Origin: Alkalihalobacillus sp. FSL W8-0930
GTDB taxonomy: Bacteria > Bacillota > Bacilli > Bacillales > Bacillaceae_D
Reading direction: 5' to 3'
Length of the DNA stretch: 64,000 bases
Assembly: GCA_037965595.1 (NCBI GenBank)
Contig: CP150183.1
Coordinates: forward strand, 3,348,001-3,412,000
The first letter of the stretch is position 1. Each line of letters begins with the position of its first letter. Position numbers and translations under genes: made by a program. Under the pieces are notes generated by a model. The model was not told where the DNA came from, did not search any database, and saw nothing but the letters and a program-made list of their open reading frames with translations. Shown here piece by piece: positions 13,884-23,431 of this stretch.

Positions 13884-13925
13884 AAAAAAGACACAAACGC
13901 ATTGAATACGTTTGTGTCTTTTTGA
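13884..13925 (-). terminator. Intrinsic terminator of upp (possibly bidirectional)
   Basis: GACACAAACG and CGTTTGTGTC form a perfect 10-bp stem, flanked by an A-run on one side and a T-run on the other. Confidence 0.9.
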
Positions 13926-13935
13926 TTAATTTCTC

Positions 13936-14565
13936 TTATTTTGTACCGAAAAGACGGTCACCAGCATCACCAAGACCCGGAACAATATATCCGTGATCAT
14001 CAAGTTTTTCATCCATTGCTGCTAGATAAACATCCACATCAGGGTGAGCTTCATTTAACGCCTTAACCCCTTCAGGTGCAGCAACAAGACACATTAGCTT
14101 AATGCTTGTAGCCCCGCGCTTCTTAATCGCTGAAATCGCATCAATCGCAGAACCACCCGTTGCAAGCATCGGATCAATGACAATAAAGTCACGCTCCTCC
14201 ACATCCTTAGGTAGCTTCACATAATACTCAACTGGCTTTAGTGTCTTTGGATCACGGTATAATCCAACGTGACCTACCTTAGCCGCAGGAATCATACGTA
14301 AAATTCCGTCTGTCATCCCAAGACCCGCACGCAAAATCGGTACCACACCAAGCTTCTTACCAGCAATACGATTCGCCTTCGCCGGACCAACTGGCGTTTC
14401 CACCGTTGTCTCCTCAAGTGATAAATCACGTGTAATCTCAAAAGCCATCAGCGCCGCAACTTCCTCTACCAGCTCACGAAACTCCTTCGTGCCCGTTTCT
14501 TTATCACGAATATATGATAATTTATGCTGAATGAGAGGGTGATCGAAAACAAATACTTTACTCAT
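13936..14565 (-). CDS. upp: Uracil phosphoribosyltransferase
   Basis: A 209-residue enzyme converting uracil and PRPP to UMP (pyrimidine salvage). The PRPP loop reads [12 protein letters not shown] and the uracil-binding C-terminus [17 protein letters not shown]. The second ATG (14565) is preferred: AAGGAGCG lies 8 nt upstream, whereas the first (14571) is only 2 nt from it. It is downstream of glyA as in B. subtilis, but array B and a private promoter intervene. Confidence 0.96.
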   Translation of the reverse strand: MSKVFVFDHPLIQHKLSYIRDKETGTKEFRELVEEVAALMAFEITRDLSLEETTVETPVGPAKANRIAGKKLGVVPILRAGLGMTDGILRMIPAAKVGHVGLYRDPKTLKPVEYYVKLPKDVEERDFIVIDPMLATGGSAIDAISAIKKRGATSIKLMCLVAAPEGVKALNEAHPDVDVYLAAMDEKLDDHGYIVPGLGDAGDRLFGTK

Positions 14566-14600
14566 GGCCATCGCTCCTTAAATTGAACTTTCCTTAAAGC

Positions 14601-14629
14601 ATTCTAGCGGAAACAAGCTCCTTGTTCAA
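14601..14629 (-). promoter_or_regulatory. SigA-type promoter for upp
   Basis: TTGAAC, a 17-bp spacer and TAGAAT on the minus strand, about 35 bp before the start codon. Confidence 0.65.
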
Positions 14630-14704
14630 GTGTCAATCCTTAAATGTCCGTGGAGAAGGGTGTAGGTAGAGGGTTTAACTAAATAATGTTGAGGTTTTTA
14701 CATA

Positions 14705-14965
14705 TTTATGTGTGGGGGGGTCTTGGTTTTGAACTCATTCTTCTTGCTGTGCTCTGCGCGCTGCTTGCTATCCGGCTCGTTCTTCTTGCTAACGCCCCTC
14801 CCATCTTGGTCCGAGCACCGCTCTTCTTGCTATCAGCCCTCTCTTCTTGATTGGACCCCCGCTTTCCCTTAGTAAACTTGACGTTTTCCTTGGTAAGGCT
14901 CTCCGCTTCTTGATATCCTTCCCGTTCTCCTTGCTCCCGCTCCAAATGTTCTTACTAAAATAAAA
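14705..14965. repeat. Array B: 20-22-bp-pitch CTTG/CTTA array
   Basis: The core (T)TCTTGNTA occurs 12 times, with CTTG/CTTA at 14722, 14743, 14764, 14785, 14805, 14826, 14846, 14868, 14889, 14909, 14930 and 14951, so the pitch is 20-22 bp. The bases between cores diverge but stay pyrimidine-rich. The left edge has the G-rich head TGTGTGGGGGGG at 14710-14720. It lies between the upp promoter and the glyA terminator. The rest of the 498-bp gap (14630-14704, 14966-15022) holds no recognisable gene. Confidence 0.9.
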
Positions 14966-15021
14966 AATGTTCATTTTTGTCCTTATTTCATTTCGGTTCT
15001 ATCTCCCTACGCCTCGCCCAC

Positions 15022-15053
15022 TAAAAAACCTCCTCCCACGATGGGAGGAGGCG
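15022..15053 (-). terminator. Intrinsic terminator of glyA
   Basis: CCTCCTCCCA pairs with TGGGAGGAGG; six Ts follow on the minus strand. Confidence 0.9.
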
Positions 15054-15063
15054 CACTAAGATC

Positions 15064-16317
15064 TTATAGGTTCGGGTACATCGGATACTTCGCTGTTAGA
15101 TCAGCTACGCGCGTACGCACTTGCTCGGCAACTTCTTCGTTGTCGACGTTTTTAAGTGTGAGAGCGATGAGTTTTCCGACTTCTTCCATTGCTTCTTCGT
15201 CAAATCCACGTGATGTAACAGCTGCTGTTCCTAGACGGATACCGCTTGTTACAAACGGGCTTTGAGGATCAAATGGAATCGTGTTTTTGTTTGTTGTGAT
15301 ACCAACGTGGTCAAGTGCTTTTTCAGCTACTTTTCCTGTTAGTTCAAGAGATTGAAGGTCCATCAGCAGTAGGTGGTTATCTGATCCGCCTGATACTAGG
15401 TTAATTCCTTCAGATTGTAGCACTTCACCAAGACGTTTTGAGTTATTGATGATGTTTTGTGCGTATGTTTTAAATTCTGGTTGTAGGGCTTCACCAAATG
15501 CAACAGCTTTTGCTGAGATGACGTGCATAAGTGGTCCACCTTGGATACCAGGGAAGATTGATTTATTTAGGGCTTTTCCGAACTTTTCGCCCATTTCTTC
15601 GTTTGTTAGGATGATTCCGCCACGTGGTCCGCGTAATGTTTTGTGCGTTGTTGATGTCACAAAATGTGCGTGTGGAACTGGATTCTGGTGAAGGCCAGCT
15701 GCAACAAGTCCGGCGATGTGCGCCATGTCGACCATTAGGTATGCGCCTACCTCATCAGCGATCTCACGGAATTTAGCAAAGTCAATTTCACGTGGGTATG
15801 CACTTGCACCAGCCACGATCATTTTTGGTTTATGTTCAACTGCAAGCTCACGAACAACATCATAATCGATGCGTTGCGTTTCTTGGTCTACACCGTACTC
15901 AACAAAGTTATATTGAACGCCACTGAAGTTTACTGGGCTACCGTGAGTGAGGTGTCCACCGTGAGACAAGTTCATTCCTAGAACCGTATCTCCTTGTTCA
16001 AGAACGGTAAAGTAAACAGCCATGTTCGCTTGTGCTCCTGAGTGGGGCTGGACGTTTGCGTAAGCCGAACCGAAGATTTCATTTACTCGCTCTTGAGCAA
16101 TTTCTTCAACGATATCAACATATTCACAGCCACCATAATAGCGGCGCCCTGGGTAACCTTCTGCATATTTGTTTGTTAATACAGAACCCTGAGCCTCCAT
16201 TACCGCTTCACTAACAAAGTTTTCTGATGCAATTAATTCAATTTTGTCGCGCTGACGACCTAACTCCAAATTAATCGCTTCTAGAATTTTCGGATCTTGC
16301 TTCTTTAGATTCTCCAT
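15064..16317 (-). CDS. glyA: Serine hydroxymethyltransferase
   Basis: A 417-residue PLP enzyme interconverting serine and glycine with tetrahydrofolate. Signatures: [13 protein letters not shown], the PLP-lysine block [15 protein letters not shown] and the substrate-arginine region [14 protein letters not shown]. The ATG at 16317 is preferred over 16335, since AGAGGGGA lies between them. In B. subtilis glyA is under PurR; the upstream region 16340-16440 has CCGAA-type words that could be degenerate PurBoxes, but none is convincing. Confidence 0.97.
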   Translation of the reverse strand: MENLKKQDPKILEAINLELGRQRDKIELIASENFVSEAVMEAQGSVLTNKYAEGYPGRRYYGGCEYVDIVEEIAQERVNEIFGSAYANVQPHSGAQANMAVYFTVLEQGDTVLGMNLSHGGHLTHGSPVNFSGVQYNFVEYGVDQETQRIDYDVVRELAVEHKPKMIVAGASAYPREIDFAKFREIADEVGAYLMVDMAHIAGLVAAGLHQNPVPHAHFVTSTTHKTLRGPRGGIILTNEEMGEKFGKALNKSIFPGIQGGPLMHVISAKAVAFGEALQPEFKTYAQNIINNSKRLGEVLQSEGINLVSGGSDNHLLLMDLQSLELTGKVAEKALDHVGITTNKNTIPFDPQSPFVTSGIRLGTAAVTSRGFDEEAMEEVGKLIALTLKNVDNEEVAEQVRTRVADLTAKYPMYPNL

Positions 16318-16451
16318 TACCCATTCCCCTCTCAAAAACCGCTCTCATTCGGTTTTAGACTGTTTCTAATTAGATTCATCTATATACTATCATAGATTTC
16401 GGCTTATTTCCGTAAAATTTGCGGACTTCCATAAAAATCATTCTGCTTTTC

Positions 16452-17003
16452 TTATTCATAAACAGCTCGTACGCCACCAATTAGCTTCGGACGGGTGATC
16501 GCCATTGTGACATGGGCCGCTCCAATTTCTTTCACTTGGCTTCTGACCGGTACAACCACTGATTTTAAATGCATTCCGATAAATGTGTCTCCAATATCAA
16601 TGCCAGCATCCGCACGAATTGCTTCTACTAAAACAGGGTTCTCAAGCTGCGAAAAAGCGTATTCTGCCATCGCTCCTCCCGCTTTGCGAACAGGAACAGC
16701 AGATACAGGCTCGTACATTCGCGCTTTTGCCGTTTCTGCTTCAACAACAAGCGCACGATTCAGGTGCTCACAGCATTGAAACGCAAGCGCCACACCTGTT
16801 TTCTTTTGATAGGCAAGGAGCGTTTGATAGATTGCTATCGCTGCTTCCTGTGACCCATTTGTACCAATATGTTCACCTATCACTTCACTTGTACTTGTTC
16901 CAATCACAAGCAAGTCATTAGACGTGAGTGGTTTTGCTTGATGCAGATCTTCTAATAGCTTTGCAAGTGATAACGTGATTGTTTCAGGTAGTGAACTCAT
17001 CAT
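16452..17003 (-). CDS. ywlG: YwlG-family (UPF0340, TIGR01440) protein
   Basis: A 183-residue protein with the family pattern [38 protein letters not shown] and [16 protein letters not shown]. Its function is unknown. Lying between glyA and rpiB reproduces the B. subtilis order. The ATG is preceded by GGAG. It starts 10 bp after the rpiB stop, so the two are probably cotranscribed. Confidence 0.9.
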   Translation of the reverse strand: MMSSLPETITLSLAKLLEDLHQAKPLTSNDLLVIGTSTSEVIGEHIGTNGSQEAAIAIYQTLLAYQKKTGVALAFQCCEHLNRALVVEAETAKARMYEPVSAVPVRKAGGAMAEYAFSQLENPVLVEAIRADAGIDIGDTFIGMHLKSVVVPVRSQVKEIGAAHVTMAITRPKLIGGVRAVYE

Positions 17004-17012
17004 CCGTATCTC

Positions 17013-17450
17013 CTAGCACTCGTAAGTTGAAATTTTTCCAATGCGATTTGCATGGCGCCCGCCTTCAAATTCAGTTGTTAGCCATATACGCACAATCTCT
17101 ATTGCAACTCCAGGTCCAACTACGCGCTCACCCATTGCCAGCATGTTACTGTCGTTGTGCTCGCGTGTTACTTTTGCTGTAAATAAGTCGTGAACAAGCG
17201 CACAGCGGATGCCTTTAACCTTGTTCGCTGAGATGGACATACCTATGCCTGTCCCACAAATTAAAATGCCGCGATCAAATGTGCCATCGGCTACCTTTTC
17301 AGCCGCCGGAAAGGCGTAATCTGCATAATCAACAGAAGCGGTTGAATCCGGACCAAAGTCTTCGTATTCATGTCCTAACTCTTTGATTAGTGATTTGATA
17401 CTATCTTTCAATTCAAATCCTGCGTGATCTGAAGCAATCGCGATTTTCAT
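17013..17450 (-). CDS. rpiB: Ribose-5-phosphate isomerase B
   Basis: A 145-residue LacA/RpiB-type isomerase interconverting ribose-5- and ribulose-5-phosphate. Seen: ASDHAGFELK, the active-site Cys in CGTGIGMSISANK, and catalytic EHNDSNMLAMG. The start MKIAIASDH is the family's usual N-terminus, so the ATG at 17450 replaces the upstream in-frame start. It is followed by ywlG and glyA. Confidence 0.94.
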   Translation of the reverse strand: MKIAIASDHAGFELKDSIKSLIKELGHEYEDFGPDSTASVDYADYAFPAAEKVADGTFDRGILICGTGIGMSISANKVKGIRCALVHDLFTAKVTREHNDSNMLAMGERVVGPGVAIEIVRIWLTTEFEGGRHANRIGKISTYEC

Positions 17451-17473
17451 AAAGGTTCCCACCCTCGTTAGAT

Positions 17474-17512
17474 TTAAAAAAACGCCTAAATCGGTCTTAG
17501 GCGCTTTTCTTC
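17474..17512 (-). terminator. Intrinsic terminator of the chemoreceptor gene
   Basis: The minus strand reads GCGCCTAAGA...TTAGGCGT followed by seven Ts, between mcp and rpiB. Confidence 0.85.
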
Positions 17513-17517
17513 TGTAT

Positions 17518-18816
17518 CTATATTGTAAACCTTTCGATCGAGGTCTTCAATCTCTTCGCTTGAATTGATAGTTCATGTGCTGCTTTTGCGGTATCTGCGA
17601 TGGTCGTAGTTTGATCGTTGGCAAGCTCGGTGACACTGGTGGAATCACGTGATGTCTCCTCAGCAATGGCAGCCACTTCCTCCGATGCCCTTGATGTAAT
17701 TTGAATGGCTTTCATCTGCTTATCAACCATTCCCGTGATCTCCGAAATGACGGCCGCTACTTCGTCTACTGCACGAGTCATTTCTTTCATCGTACGACTG
17801 GTTTCCTCGCCCTGCTTTGATTGTTCATTGGCTTCAGCCACTTGTTCACTAATCTGGCGAACAACATTTTTCACTTCTGATTGCATCGTATGTACAAGCT
17901 CCGTGATGCTTGCCACTGCCTGCGCACTCTCATCCGCCAGCTTCCGCACTTCCTCTGCTACAACCGCAAAGCCTTTCCCTTGCTCTCCTGCACGCGCTGC
18001 TTCAATGGAAGCATTTAACGCAAGAAGATTTGTTTGACCGGCTATTTCACCAACAAGCGAAATGATCTGTCCCACTTCACCTGCCTGATTTTCCAATTTT
18101 TTAACCGCACCGAGAGAGGCTTGGTTATTTTCTGCAAGCAAGCGAATGCCTTCTACTAAGTTCTTAATGACACTTCTGCTTTCATTTAAATTATTTACAA
18201 GCTGTTTAGAAGATGTGCGTGATTGATCGGCTCGCCCTTTCACCTGCTCAGCAATCTGTTTTGCCTCATTCATTGAGACCGCATTTTTGCGACTAACCTC
18301 TGCTGATCCCACAGCTGCTTCTGAGATGGATTGGAGCGTCCCCTCCATTTGCTTCACTCGCGAGGAAGCAAGCTCAGAGGACTCGGTCATATGACTCACT
18401 CGTTCTTCCGTTTCCAGAAAGCTCGAGTCGATATCCTTCACCATTTTACGCAGGTTTAACAGCATTTCATTGTACGCTTCGCCTAGTGCGCGGATCTCGT
18501 CATCCGAGCCTGTCAGTAACACATCCTCCTGGATATCTCCTGCGGCGGCTTTTCTGGCAGAAGCTTCTAGTCGGTTAAGAGGCTTCGTGATATAGCCAGC
18601 TGCGAAAAAGCAGAGAATTCCTGTCCATAGGATACCAGCAACCAACGTTAAGATGGTAAACACTTCACTATTTATTCCAAGCCACTCTGCTAAATAATCG
18701 GATAAAACAAAGATAAATAACGCGCTAATTCCATATGTAACTAGTGCCAAGCCACTTACGCCAAGGACTAGCTTCTTGCGGAGACTAAATCGATATGATG
18801 GTTTTTCCTGGTCCAA
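17518..18816 (-). CDS. Methyl-accepting chemotaxis protein without a large sensor domain
   Basis: A 432-residue chemoreceptor. Two membrane helices (about 16-39 and 52-76) are separated by only about 15 residues, so there is no periplasmic-type ligand domain. A HAMP domain follows ([21 protein letters not shown], about 76-125), then a long signalling coiled coil with the hairpin tip [38 protein letters not shown]. It should signal to CheW/CheA; the stimulus may be sensed in the membrane or cytoplasm. It sits between rpiB and ywlE, where B. subtilis has no chemoreceptor. ATG start with GGGGATG upstream. Confidence 0.93.
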   Translation of the reverse strand: MDQEKPSYRFSLRKKLVLGVSGLALVTYGISALFIFVLSDYLAEWLGINSEVFTILTLVAGILWTGILCFFAAGYITKPLNRLEASARKAAAGDIQEDVLLTGSDDEIRALGEAYNEMLLNLRKMVKDIDSSFLETEERVSHMTESSELASSRVKQMEGTLQSISEAAVGSAEVSRKNAVSMNEAKQIAEQVKGRADQSRTSSKQLVNNLNESRSVIKNLVEGIRLLAENNQASLGAVKKLENQAGEVGQIISLVGEIAGQTNLLALNASIEAARAGEQGKGFAVVAEEVRKLADESAQAVASITELVHTMQSEVKNVVRQISEQVAEANEQSKQGEETSRTMKEMTRAVDEVAAVISEITGMVDKQMKAIQITSRASEEVAAIAEETSRDSTSVTELANDQTTTIADTAKAAHELSIQAKRLKTSIERFTI

Positions 18817-18834
18817 CTCAACATCCCCTTATGC

Positions 18835-19269
18835 TCACTTATTCCATTTTTGAAGTAACCTTTTAATGCTTTGATCGAGCTCACGCGCCACTTGATCATA
18901 CTCTTCCTTTGGTCCGCCGATCGGATCGCCAATATCTCCGCCCATTTCAGCGTACCCTTTTAATGTGTAGACTTTTTCTGATGCCTCCGGATGCCTGATC
19001 CCAAGCATGTCTTTGTGACTAGTTGTCATCGTTAAAATGATATCGGCCCAGTCAATTAATTCAGCTGTCACTGGCTGTGACACATGCTGATGGCGAATCC
19101 CACGCTCATTGAGTACCAGCTGTGTCCCTTCTGACATCGGAACCCCCGGCCAAGCTGTCACTCCCGCTGATTGAACAGAAAGCTTATCCCCCGCTTGTTC
19201 TTTTAAAAGGTATTCAGCCATTGGGCTACGACACGTGTTTCCTGTGCATACAAATAAAATATTTTTCAT
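18835..19269 (-). CDS. ywlE: Low-molecular-weight protein arginine phosphatase YwlE
   Basis: A 144-residue LMW phosphatase. The P-loop is C8-T-G-N-T12-C-R-S; Thr at the position of B. subtilis YwlE Thr11 is what favours phospho-arginine over phosphotyrosine. The general acid Asp is in GDIGDPIGGP. YwlE reverses McsB protein-arginine phosphorylation in stress control. The ATG at 19269 is preferred over 19302 because AAGGGGATG lies upstream and the protein then begins directly with the first beta strand. It lies 18 bp before mcp. Confidence 0.92.
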   Translation of the reverse strand: MKNILFVCTGNTCRSPMAEYLLKEQAGDKLSVQSAGVTAWPGVPMSEGTQLVLNERGIRHQHVSQPVTAELIDWADIILTMTTSHKDMLGIRHPEASEKVYTLKGYAEMGGDIGDPIGGPKEEYDQVARELDQSIKRLLQKWNK

Positions 19270-19341
19270 GATGGACATCCCCTTTTTCATTTTGTTTCCC
19301 ACAAAATAAAGTATTGTCCTTATTCTAACATCTCTTGCACA

Positions 19342-19884
19342 TTAAAGCGGAAACATAATCTTGATCCCAAACCCAATGAGGATACACCCTCCGAGAAGCT
19401 CGCCGTAAATGCCAATATACTTTTGAAACTTCGCCCCGATTAAAAGCCCAAGCCATGACAGCACCATGCTGACAAATCCAATCAACGCAACGGTTAGAAT
19501 CGTCTTTGCCCCAAGAATGCCGAAGCTTAACCCCGCTGAAAAACTATCAAGGCTAACACTGACTGCAAAAGCCATAAGCCCCCAGCCAACCGGCTTTAAA
19601 AACGAATTATCCTCTGTTGAAAAGGCAGAGAGAATCATCTGCAGGCCAATTAATAAAAGCAGGCCTCCACCGATATAAATGGCTACCATATCAAAGTAGG
19701 TTGAGAGCCATTTACCAGTAGCCATTCCGAGGAGCGGCATCGCTACGTGGAACAAGCCAATTGTTAAACCAATCCGGAAAATCTGGCGGCCACGCAGTCC
19801 GAGCATTCCCATACCAAGCGTGACGGAAAAGGCATCCATTCCAAGTGCTGCTGACATAATTAATATCGTCACAAATTCACTCAT
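19342..19884 (-). CDS. mntP: MntP-type manganese efflux pump
   Basis: A 180-residue protein with six predicted membrane helices and the two inverted signature segments GMDAFSVTLGMG and SLDSFSAGLSFG, whose aspartates are needed in MntP. It exports Mn2+. Position between ywlC and ywlE matches B. subtilis ywlD. The ATG follows AAGGAGTGAG. In B. subtilis mntP has a Mn-sensing riboswitch; the 116 bp between this start and the terminator at 20085 show no clear yybP-ykoY motif. Confidence 0.88.
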   Translation of the reverse strand: MSEFVTILIMSAALGMDAFSVTLGMGMLGLRGRQIFRIGLTIGLFHVAMPLLGMATGKWLSTYFDMVAIYIGGGLLLLIGLQMILSAFSTEDNSFLKPVGWGLMAFAVSVSLDSFSAGLSFGILGAKTILTVALIGFVSMVLSWLGLLIGAKFQKYIGIYGELLGGCILIGFGIKIMFPL

Positions 19885-20000
19885 TGTTTACTCACTCCTT
19901 GAACATGCTACTTGAATGTATGCATGGACAAGGAAAAATAGACAACCTATCTGAGGAGAGGGGATAGGCTGAATAAAGTAAAAGTGAATAGTGCAATAAA

Positions 20001-20085
20001 TCCGCTGCGGGAGAATCCTTCGCTCGTTTTGTTATAAATGACGAAAGGCGAATGATTCGGTCATTGAATCATTCGCCTTTTTCTT
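20001..20085. repeat. Short copy of the dispersed hairpin element; ywlC terminator
   Basis: The left 22 bp (CCGCTGCGGGAGAATCC...) and right about 55 bp match the ends of the elements at 31042-31220 and 55369-55547, with the middle absent. The right part is the hairpin GGCGAATGATTC ... GAATCATTCGCC followed by a T-run on the plus strand and preceded by a short A-run, sitting 8 bp after the ywlC stop, where it probably serves as terminator. Confidence 0.85.
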
Positions 20086-20092
20086 ATTTACT

Positions 20093-21136
20093 TTATTTAA
20101 TCATCCGTCCACCGGCAGCTTTTTCGAGACGGTTCATGATGGCTGCTCCTACGCCGGTCTCGTCAAAGACCTCGGAGAATATGATGTCGATCTTTTGGTC
20201 ATCGAAGGCTCTAAGTCCGTTGTAGAGAAGCGCAGCCGTTGTAGAGAGATCTCCGTCTGTTCCACAGGCGTAGACAAAATCTGCATCGTAACGATTTACG
20301 CGTTCTTCCGTTGTAAGGACTCCGACTCGTTTTCCGTCGGATCGTGCGCTTGTGGCAAGCTCTTGGATCAGTGTCCGGTCACAGACAAGCGTTAAGCTTC
20401 CTTTTGGCGCGTAGTGGGTGTATTTCATCCCGGGTGACTTTGGCGCTTGTCCATCGTCTATAAGTGCCTGATCCAACTCCACATGCCCGCAGACCTCTGT
20501 CAGCTGTTCCTTTGTTATGCCACCAGGTCTAAGAATCATGGGCACCTCGCCACTGATATCAAGAACCGTGGATTCGACACCAACACCTGTTGCTCCCCCG
20601 TCCACAACACCAGCAATCCGCCCTTCAAGATCCGTCCATACATGATCCGCTGTGGTTGGACTTGGTCTTCCCGACAGATTGGCACTTGGCGCTGCCACAG
20701 GTACTCCTGACTTTTCAAGAAGCTCACGCGCAACTGGATGGGATGGCATACGGATCGCAACCGTTGAGAGTCCCGCTGTCACGTTGGTTGGGACCTTGTC
20801 ATTTGCACGAAAGATAAGCGTAAGCGGGCCTGGCCAATATTCGTCCATGAGCTTTTCAGCGATTGGCGGGACCTCTGTGACCAATTCCTCGAGTCCTTCA
20901 CGTGTGGCGATATGAACAATTAGCGGATTATCATTCGGACGTCCCTTTGCTTTAAAAATATCCGTGACCGCCTCGGGATCCAAGGCATTTCCTCCAAGTC
21001 CATACACAGTCTCGGTCGGAAACGCGACAACCTGTCCATCTTTGATACATTTTGCCGCTTCTTGTAGATCGCTTTCTATATTCTGAAGATTTGCTGACTT
21101 ATTCACATTCCATCGTTTTGTCTGTATATAACTCAT
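20093..21136 (-). CDS. ywlC: Sua5/YwlC threonylcarbamoyladenylate synthase
   Basis: A 347-residue protein making threonylcarbamoyl-AMP for the tRNA t6A37 modification. The YrdC domain occupies about 20-215 (VAFPTETVYGLGGNA, KAKGRPNDNPLIVHI, AAPSANLSGRPSPT), followed by the Sua5 C-terminal domain. TYAPKG-type linker HYAPKGS separates them. The upstream region carries a DnaA-box cluster. The hairpin at 20001-20085 terminates it. Confidence 0.95.
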   Translation of the reverse strand: MSYIQTKRWNVNKSANLQNIESDLQEAAKCIKDGQVVAFPTETVYGLGGNALDPEAVTDIFKAKGRPNDNPLIVHIATREGLEELVTEVPPIAEKLMDEYWPGPLTLIFRANDKVPTNVTAGLSTVAIRMPSHPVARELLEKSGVPVAAPSANLSGRPSPTTADHVWTDLEGRIAGVVDGGATGVGVESTVLDISGEVPMILRPGGITKEQLTEVCGHVELDQALIDDGQAPKSPGMKYTHYAPKGSLTLVCDRTLIQELATSARSDGKRVGVLTTEERVNRYDADFVYACGTDGDLSTTAALLYNGLRAFDDQKIDIIFSEVFDETGVGAAIMNRLEKAAGGRMIK

Positions 21137-21292
21137 AGCACAGCTCCTATCCTCCCTATTCTGTGATTTGGATTGCCTTTTGTCAAATTTGTCTGCGTAT
21201 TCTGCCTAAGTCCTTTTATATCAACGGTTTTAGTCTACTAAATTCGTAGTGAAAATAAAATAAAAACATCTGTTCTCCTAACGAGAATAAGG

Positions 21293-21349
21293 TTACCCAC
21301 ACCTGTGGATAACCTGTAGATAAGCCGTCAGTTCCTCATTTTATTCACA
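21293..21349. promoter_or_regulatory. Cluster of four DnaA-box sequences upstream of ywlC
   Basis: Within 57 bp: TTACCCACA (21293-21301, +, one mismatch), TGTGGATAA (21304-21312, a perfect TTATCCACA on the minus strand), TGTAGATAA (21316-21324, one mismatch) and TTATTCACA (21341-21349, +, fits TTATNCACA). The last overlaps the ywlB stop. B. subtilis has one of its oriC-proximal DnaA-box clusters at ywlC, so this is probably the conserved equivalent, titrating DnaA or regulating ywlC. Confidence 0.8.
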
Positions 21350-21796
21350 TGATTGTTCAAGTAATTCACAGGCAAAAATCGACACGTTTTTATTTTCCGA
21401 TTGTTTAAAATGTGATAATCGTTTTATTTCATCAGGTACATGTTCAAGCTTCATCTGCCTGAATTGCAATTGTTCAAAAAACACACCAGCTTGTCTTGTT
21501 AATAAATAGACTTCCTTTAATTCAAGCTTACGGCCATACGCCAAAGCAGCCTCTAGAAAGCCCATGCCTTTTGCAGGCGTAAAATAGTCCGTTTCAAGCA
21601 CAAGAGATCGCAGCAACCCATACTCACCAGCTGGTTCAAGTCCAATGATTCCTACAATCTCATTATCTATGGTTTCAGCTACTAAAAAGAAGCTGGTAAT
21701 GTTTCTTGCATCGTCCTCATGAAGTCCTGCGCGTGCAAGCAGTCGTTGAATATGGAGTAGATCGTGATCTCTAGCCTGTCTGAATACCATTGTCAT
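21341..21796 (-). CDS. ywlB: GNAT-family N-acetyltransferase, YwlB-like
   Basis: A 151-residue protein with the GNAT fold order: N-terminal FRQARDHDLLHIQRLLARAGL, central ETIDNEIVGIIGLEPAG and LLRSLVLE, then GMGFLEAALAYGRKLELKEVYLLT. The acetyl-CoA loop (KGMG) is shorter than the usual Q/RxxGxG/A. The substrate is unknown. It lies between spoIIR and ywlC as in B. subtilis. The ATG at 21796 follows AAGGGGCG; the upstream start at 21829 has no ribosome site. Confidence 0.75.
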   Translation of the reverse strand: MTMVFRQARDHDLLHIQRLLARAGLHEDDARNITSFFLVAETIDNEIVGIIGLEPAGEYGLLRSLVLETDYFTPAKGMGFLEAALAYGRKLELKEVYLLTRQAGVFFEQLQFRQMKLEHVPDEIKRLSHFKQSENKNVSIFACELLEQSCE

Positions 21797-21853
21797 TCGG
21801 ATACGCCCCTTTTTAGGTCTTTGCACCATCCTATGCGGGGCTTGTCTCTCGTA

Positions 21854-22513
21854 TTACTGATTTGTCGCAACGGTTGTTGTATCATCACCAAACAGACTAT
21901 CAAACAATCCTTTAAAGAAATCGACGAAGAAGAACGAAACCTCAACTTCCTCTTCTGTCTCTTCTACTACTTCAACCTCTTCTGCTTCTTCTTGTGGCAC
22001 TGCATTACTTTGATCCATATCAATAAAGCATAATGGCGGGAACAATACGCACCACCAGTTTTCCCCAAGACCCTCGCCAAGTGTAATTAACACCGCTTGA
22101 TACTCTCCAGCAGGATACACAAGATTACCATACAGCTTTGTCGGAAAGTCTACTTGTTCGAAATCAACATGATATTCTTGATTAAGCCCTTTGGCTGCAA
22201 GCTCAGCTTCCACAATGGCTTCCACTTCACCAAGATTTGATTCAATGACTTCCATTGCTTCCTGCTTTGACTCAATTCCTGTTACCCACTCAGTGATGGA
22301 GGCATTCACCTGATCACGAATGTCACGCTTTAGCTTTTGATCTGCAACAGAATCGCTATTTGCAAGGATACGTAAACGAATGGCATCCTCTTGGCTCACT
22401 TCTTGATGAAACGCAGCAATTGCTTGGTTTCCTTGGTCTTCCCAGCTTATGATTAATACGAAAAAAGAGAATAATAGATAAATAATAGCTTGTGGTTTCA
22501 TGACCAGCACCAT
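21854..22513 (-). CDS. spoIIR: Stage II sporulation protein R
   Basis: A 219-residue secreted signalling protein with an N-terminal membrane/signal segment (IIYLLFSFFVLIISW), SQEDAIRLRILANSDSVADQKLKRDIRD and GENWWCVLFPPLCFID, all SpoIIR hallmarks. Made in the forespore, it triggers SpoIIGA to process pro-SigE in the mother cell. The C-terminal about 50 residues are strongly acidic before the usual SFFFVDFFKGLF end. The ATG at 22513 is 5 nt after GGAGG. It proves a sporulating host. Confidence 0.95.
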   Translation of the reverse strand: MVLVMKPQAIIYLLFSFFVLIISWEDQGNQAIAAFHQEVSQEDAIRLRILANSDSVADQKLKRDIRDQVNASITEWVTGIESKQEAMEVIESNLGEVEAIVEAELAAKGLNQEYHVDFEQVDFPTKLYGNLVYPAGEYQAVLITLGEGLGENWWCVLFPPLCFIDMDQSNAVPQEEAEEVEVVEETEEEVEVSFFFVDFFKGLFDSLFGDDTTTVATNQ

Positions 22514-22554
22514 CCCTTCCTCCCTATTGTGGTCGGGATAGACTGGCTCTAAAC

Positions 22555-23430
22555 CTATAACTCTTCGACAAAATCTCCGTATGCAAGAACAATGCGATCC
22601 TTTTTGTTGATATCAAAACGGACCTCGGTTGTTGTTTTCGGGAAAGCTGTTTGCAGCATCTGTCTCACGGCTTCTCCTTGACCTGCACCCACTTCAAATG
22701 CAACCAGAGCACGCGGCTTAGCGACTTGTCTGATTTGCTCCGTTAGCTTTCGGTAACAATCAAGACCATCAGCACCTGCAAATAAGGCAAGCTCTGGCTC
22801 ATGCTCCCGTACATGAACAGCAAGTGTCGGCCGATCTGATTCAGGGATATAAGGCGGATTGGACACGATGATATCAAACGTTTGTCCTGTTTGAATAAAA
22901 GGCTCCAACAGATCTCCTTGGTAAAAGCTGATCTCTGCCCCATGCGTAGCTGCATTTTTCTTCGCCATAGCCAGTGCTTTTTCCGAAATATCGACGGCTG
23001 AAAGGCTTAGTGATGGATCTTCAAGCGTTAGGGTAGTAGCAATAATACCACTGCCCGTTCCAACATCAACCGCATCAAGTGCCGTAGCATCCGGAAAGAC
23101 GGCCTTTCTTCGTTCAAGAACTGCGACAATGAGCTCTTCAGTTTCCGGTCGTGGAATAAGAACATCACCCGATACCTGAAACGGGCGACCATAAAATTCT
23201 TCATGACCAATCAGATGCTGAACCGGATGACCTTTTCCAAGCATGTGGACATCCTGTTGATACGTGCGAAACAGGTCATCTGGCATCTCGTCGTGAAAAC
23301 GTGCAAACAAACCTGCGCGGTCAACGCCCAGGTGATGGCGGAGCAGCCATTCACCAGCCATTGTTTCCACGTCTCTCTCCTCCAAAAAAGAAGAAGCCCA
23401 ACGGAGGGCTTCGTGTATCGTTTGGCTCAT
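22555..23430 (-). CDS. prmC: Release factor glutamine methyltransferase
   Basis: A 291-residue SAM-dependent enzyme methylating the GGQ glutamine of release factors. Motifs: SAM loop VDVGTGSGIIATTL and the catalytic NPPYIP (in VSNPPYIPES); PRPETEEL precedes them. It starts 1 bp after the stop of its substrate gene prfA, so the pair is coupled. Confidence 0.96.
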   Translation of the reverse strand: MSQTIHEALRWASSFLEERDVETMAGEWLLRHHLGVDRAGLFARFHDEMPDDLFRTYQQDVHMLGKGHPVQHLIGHEEFYGRPFQVSGDVLIPRPETEELIVAVLERRKAVFPDATALDAVDVGTGSGIIATTLTLEDPSLSLSAVDISEKALAMAKKNAATHGAEISFYQGDLLEPFIQTGQTFDIIVSNPPYIPESDRPTLAVHVREHEPELALFAGADGLDCYRKLTEQIRQVAKPRALVAFEVGAGQGEAVRQMLQTAFPKTTTEVRFDINKKDRIVLAYGDFVEEL

Positions 23431-23431
23431 C

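Noticed and set aside
16336-16451. PurR boxes upstream of glyA
   Set aside because: CCGAA-like words are present, but none matches the 13-bp consensus well enough, and the paired spacing is not convincing.
19885-20000. Manganese (yybP-ykoY) riboswitch before mntP
   Set aside because: The leader is short and no conserved riboswitch core could be recognised.
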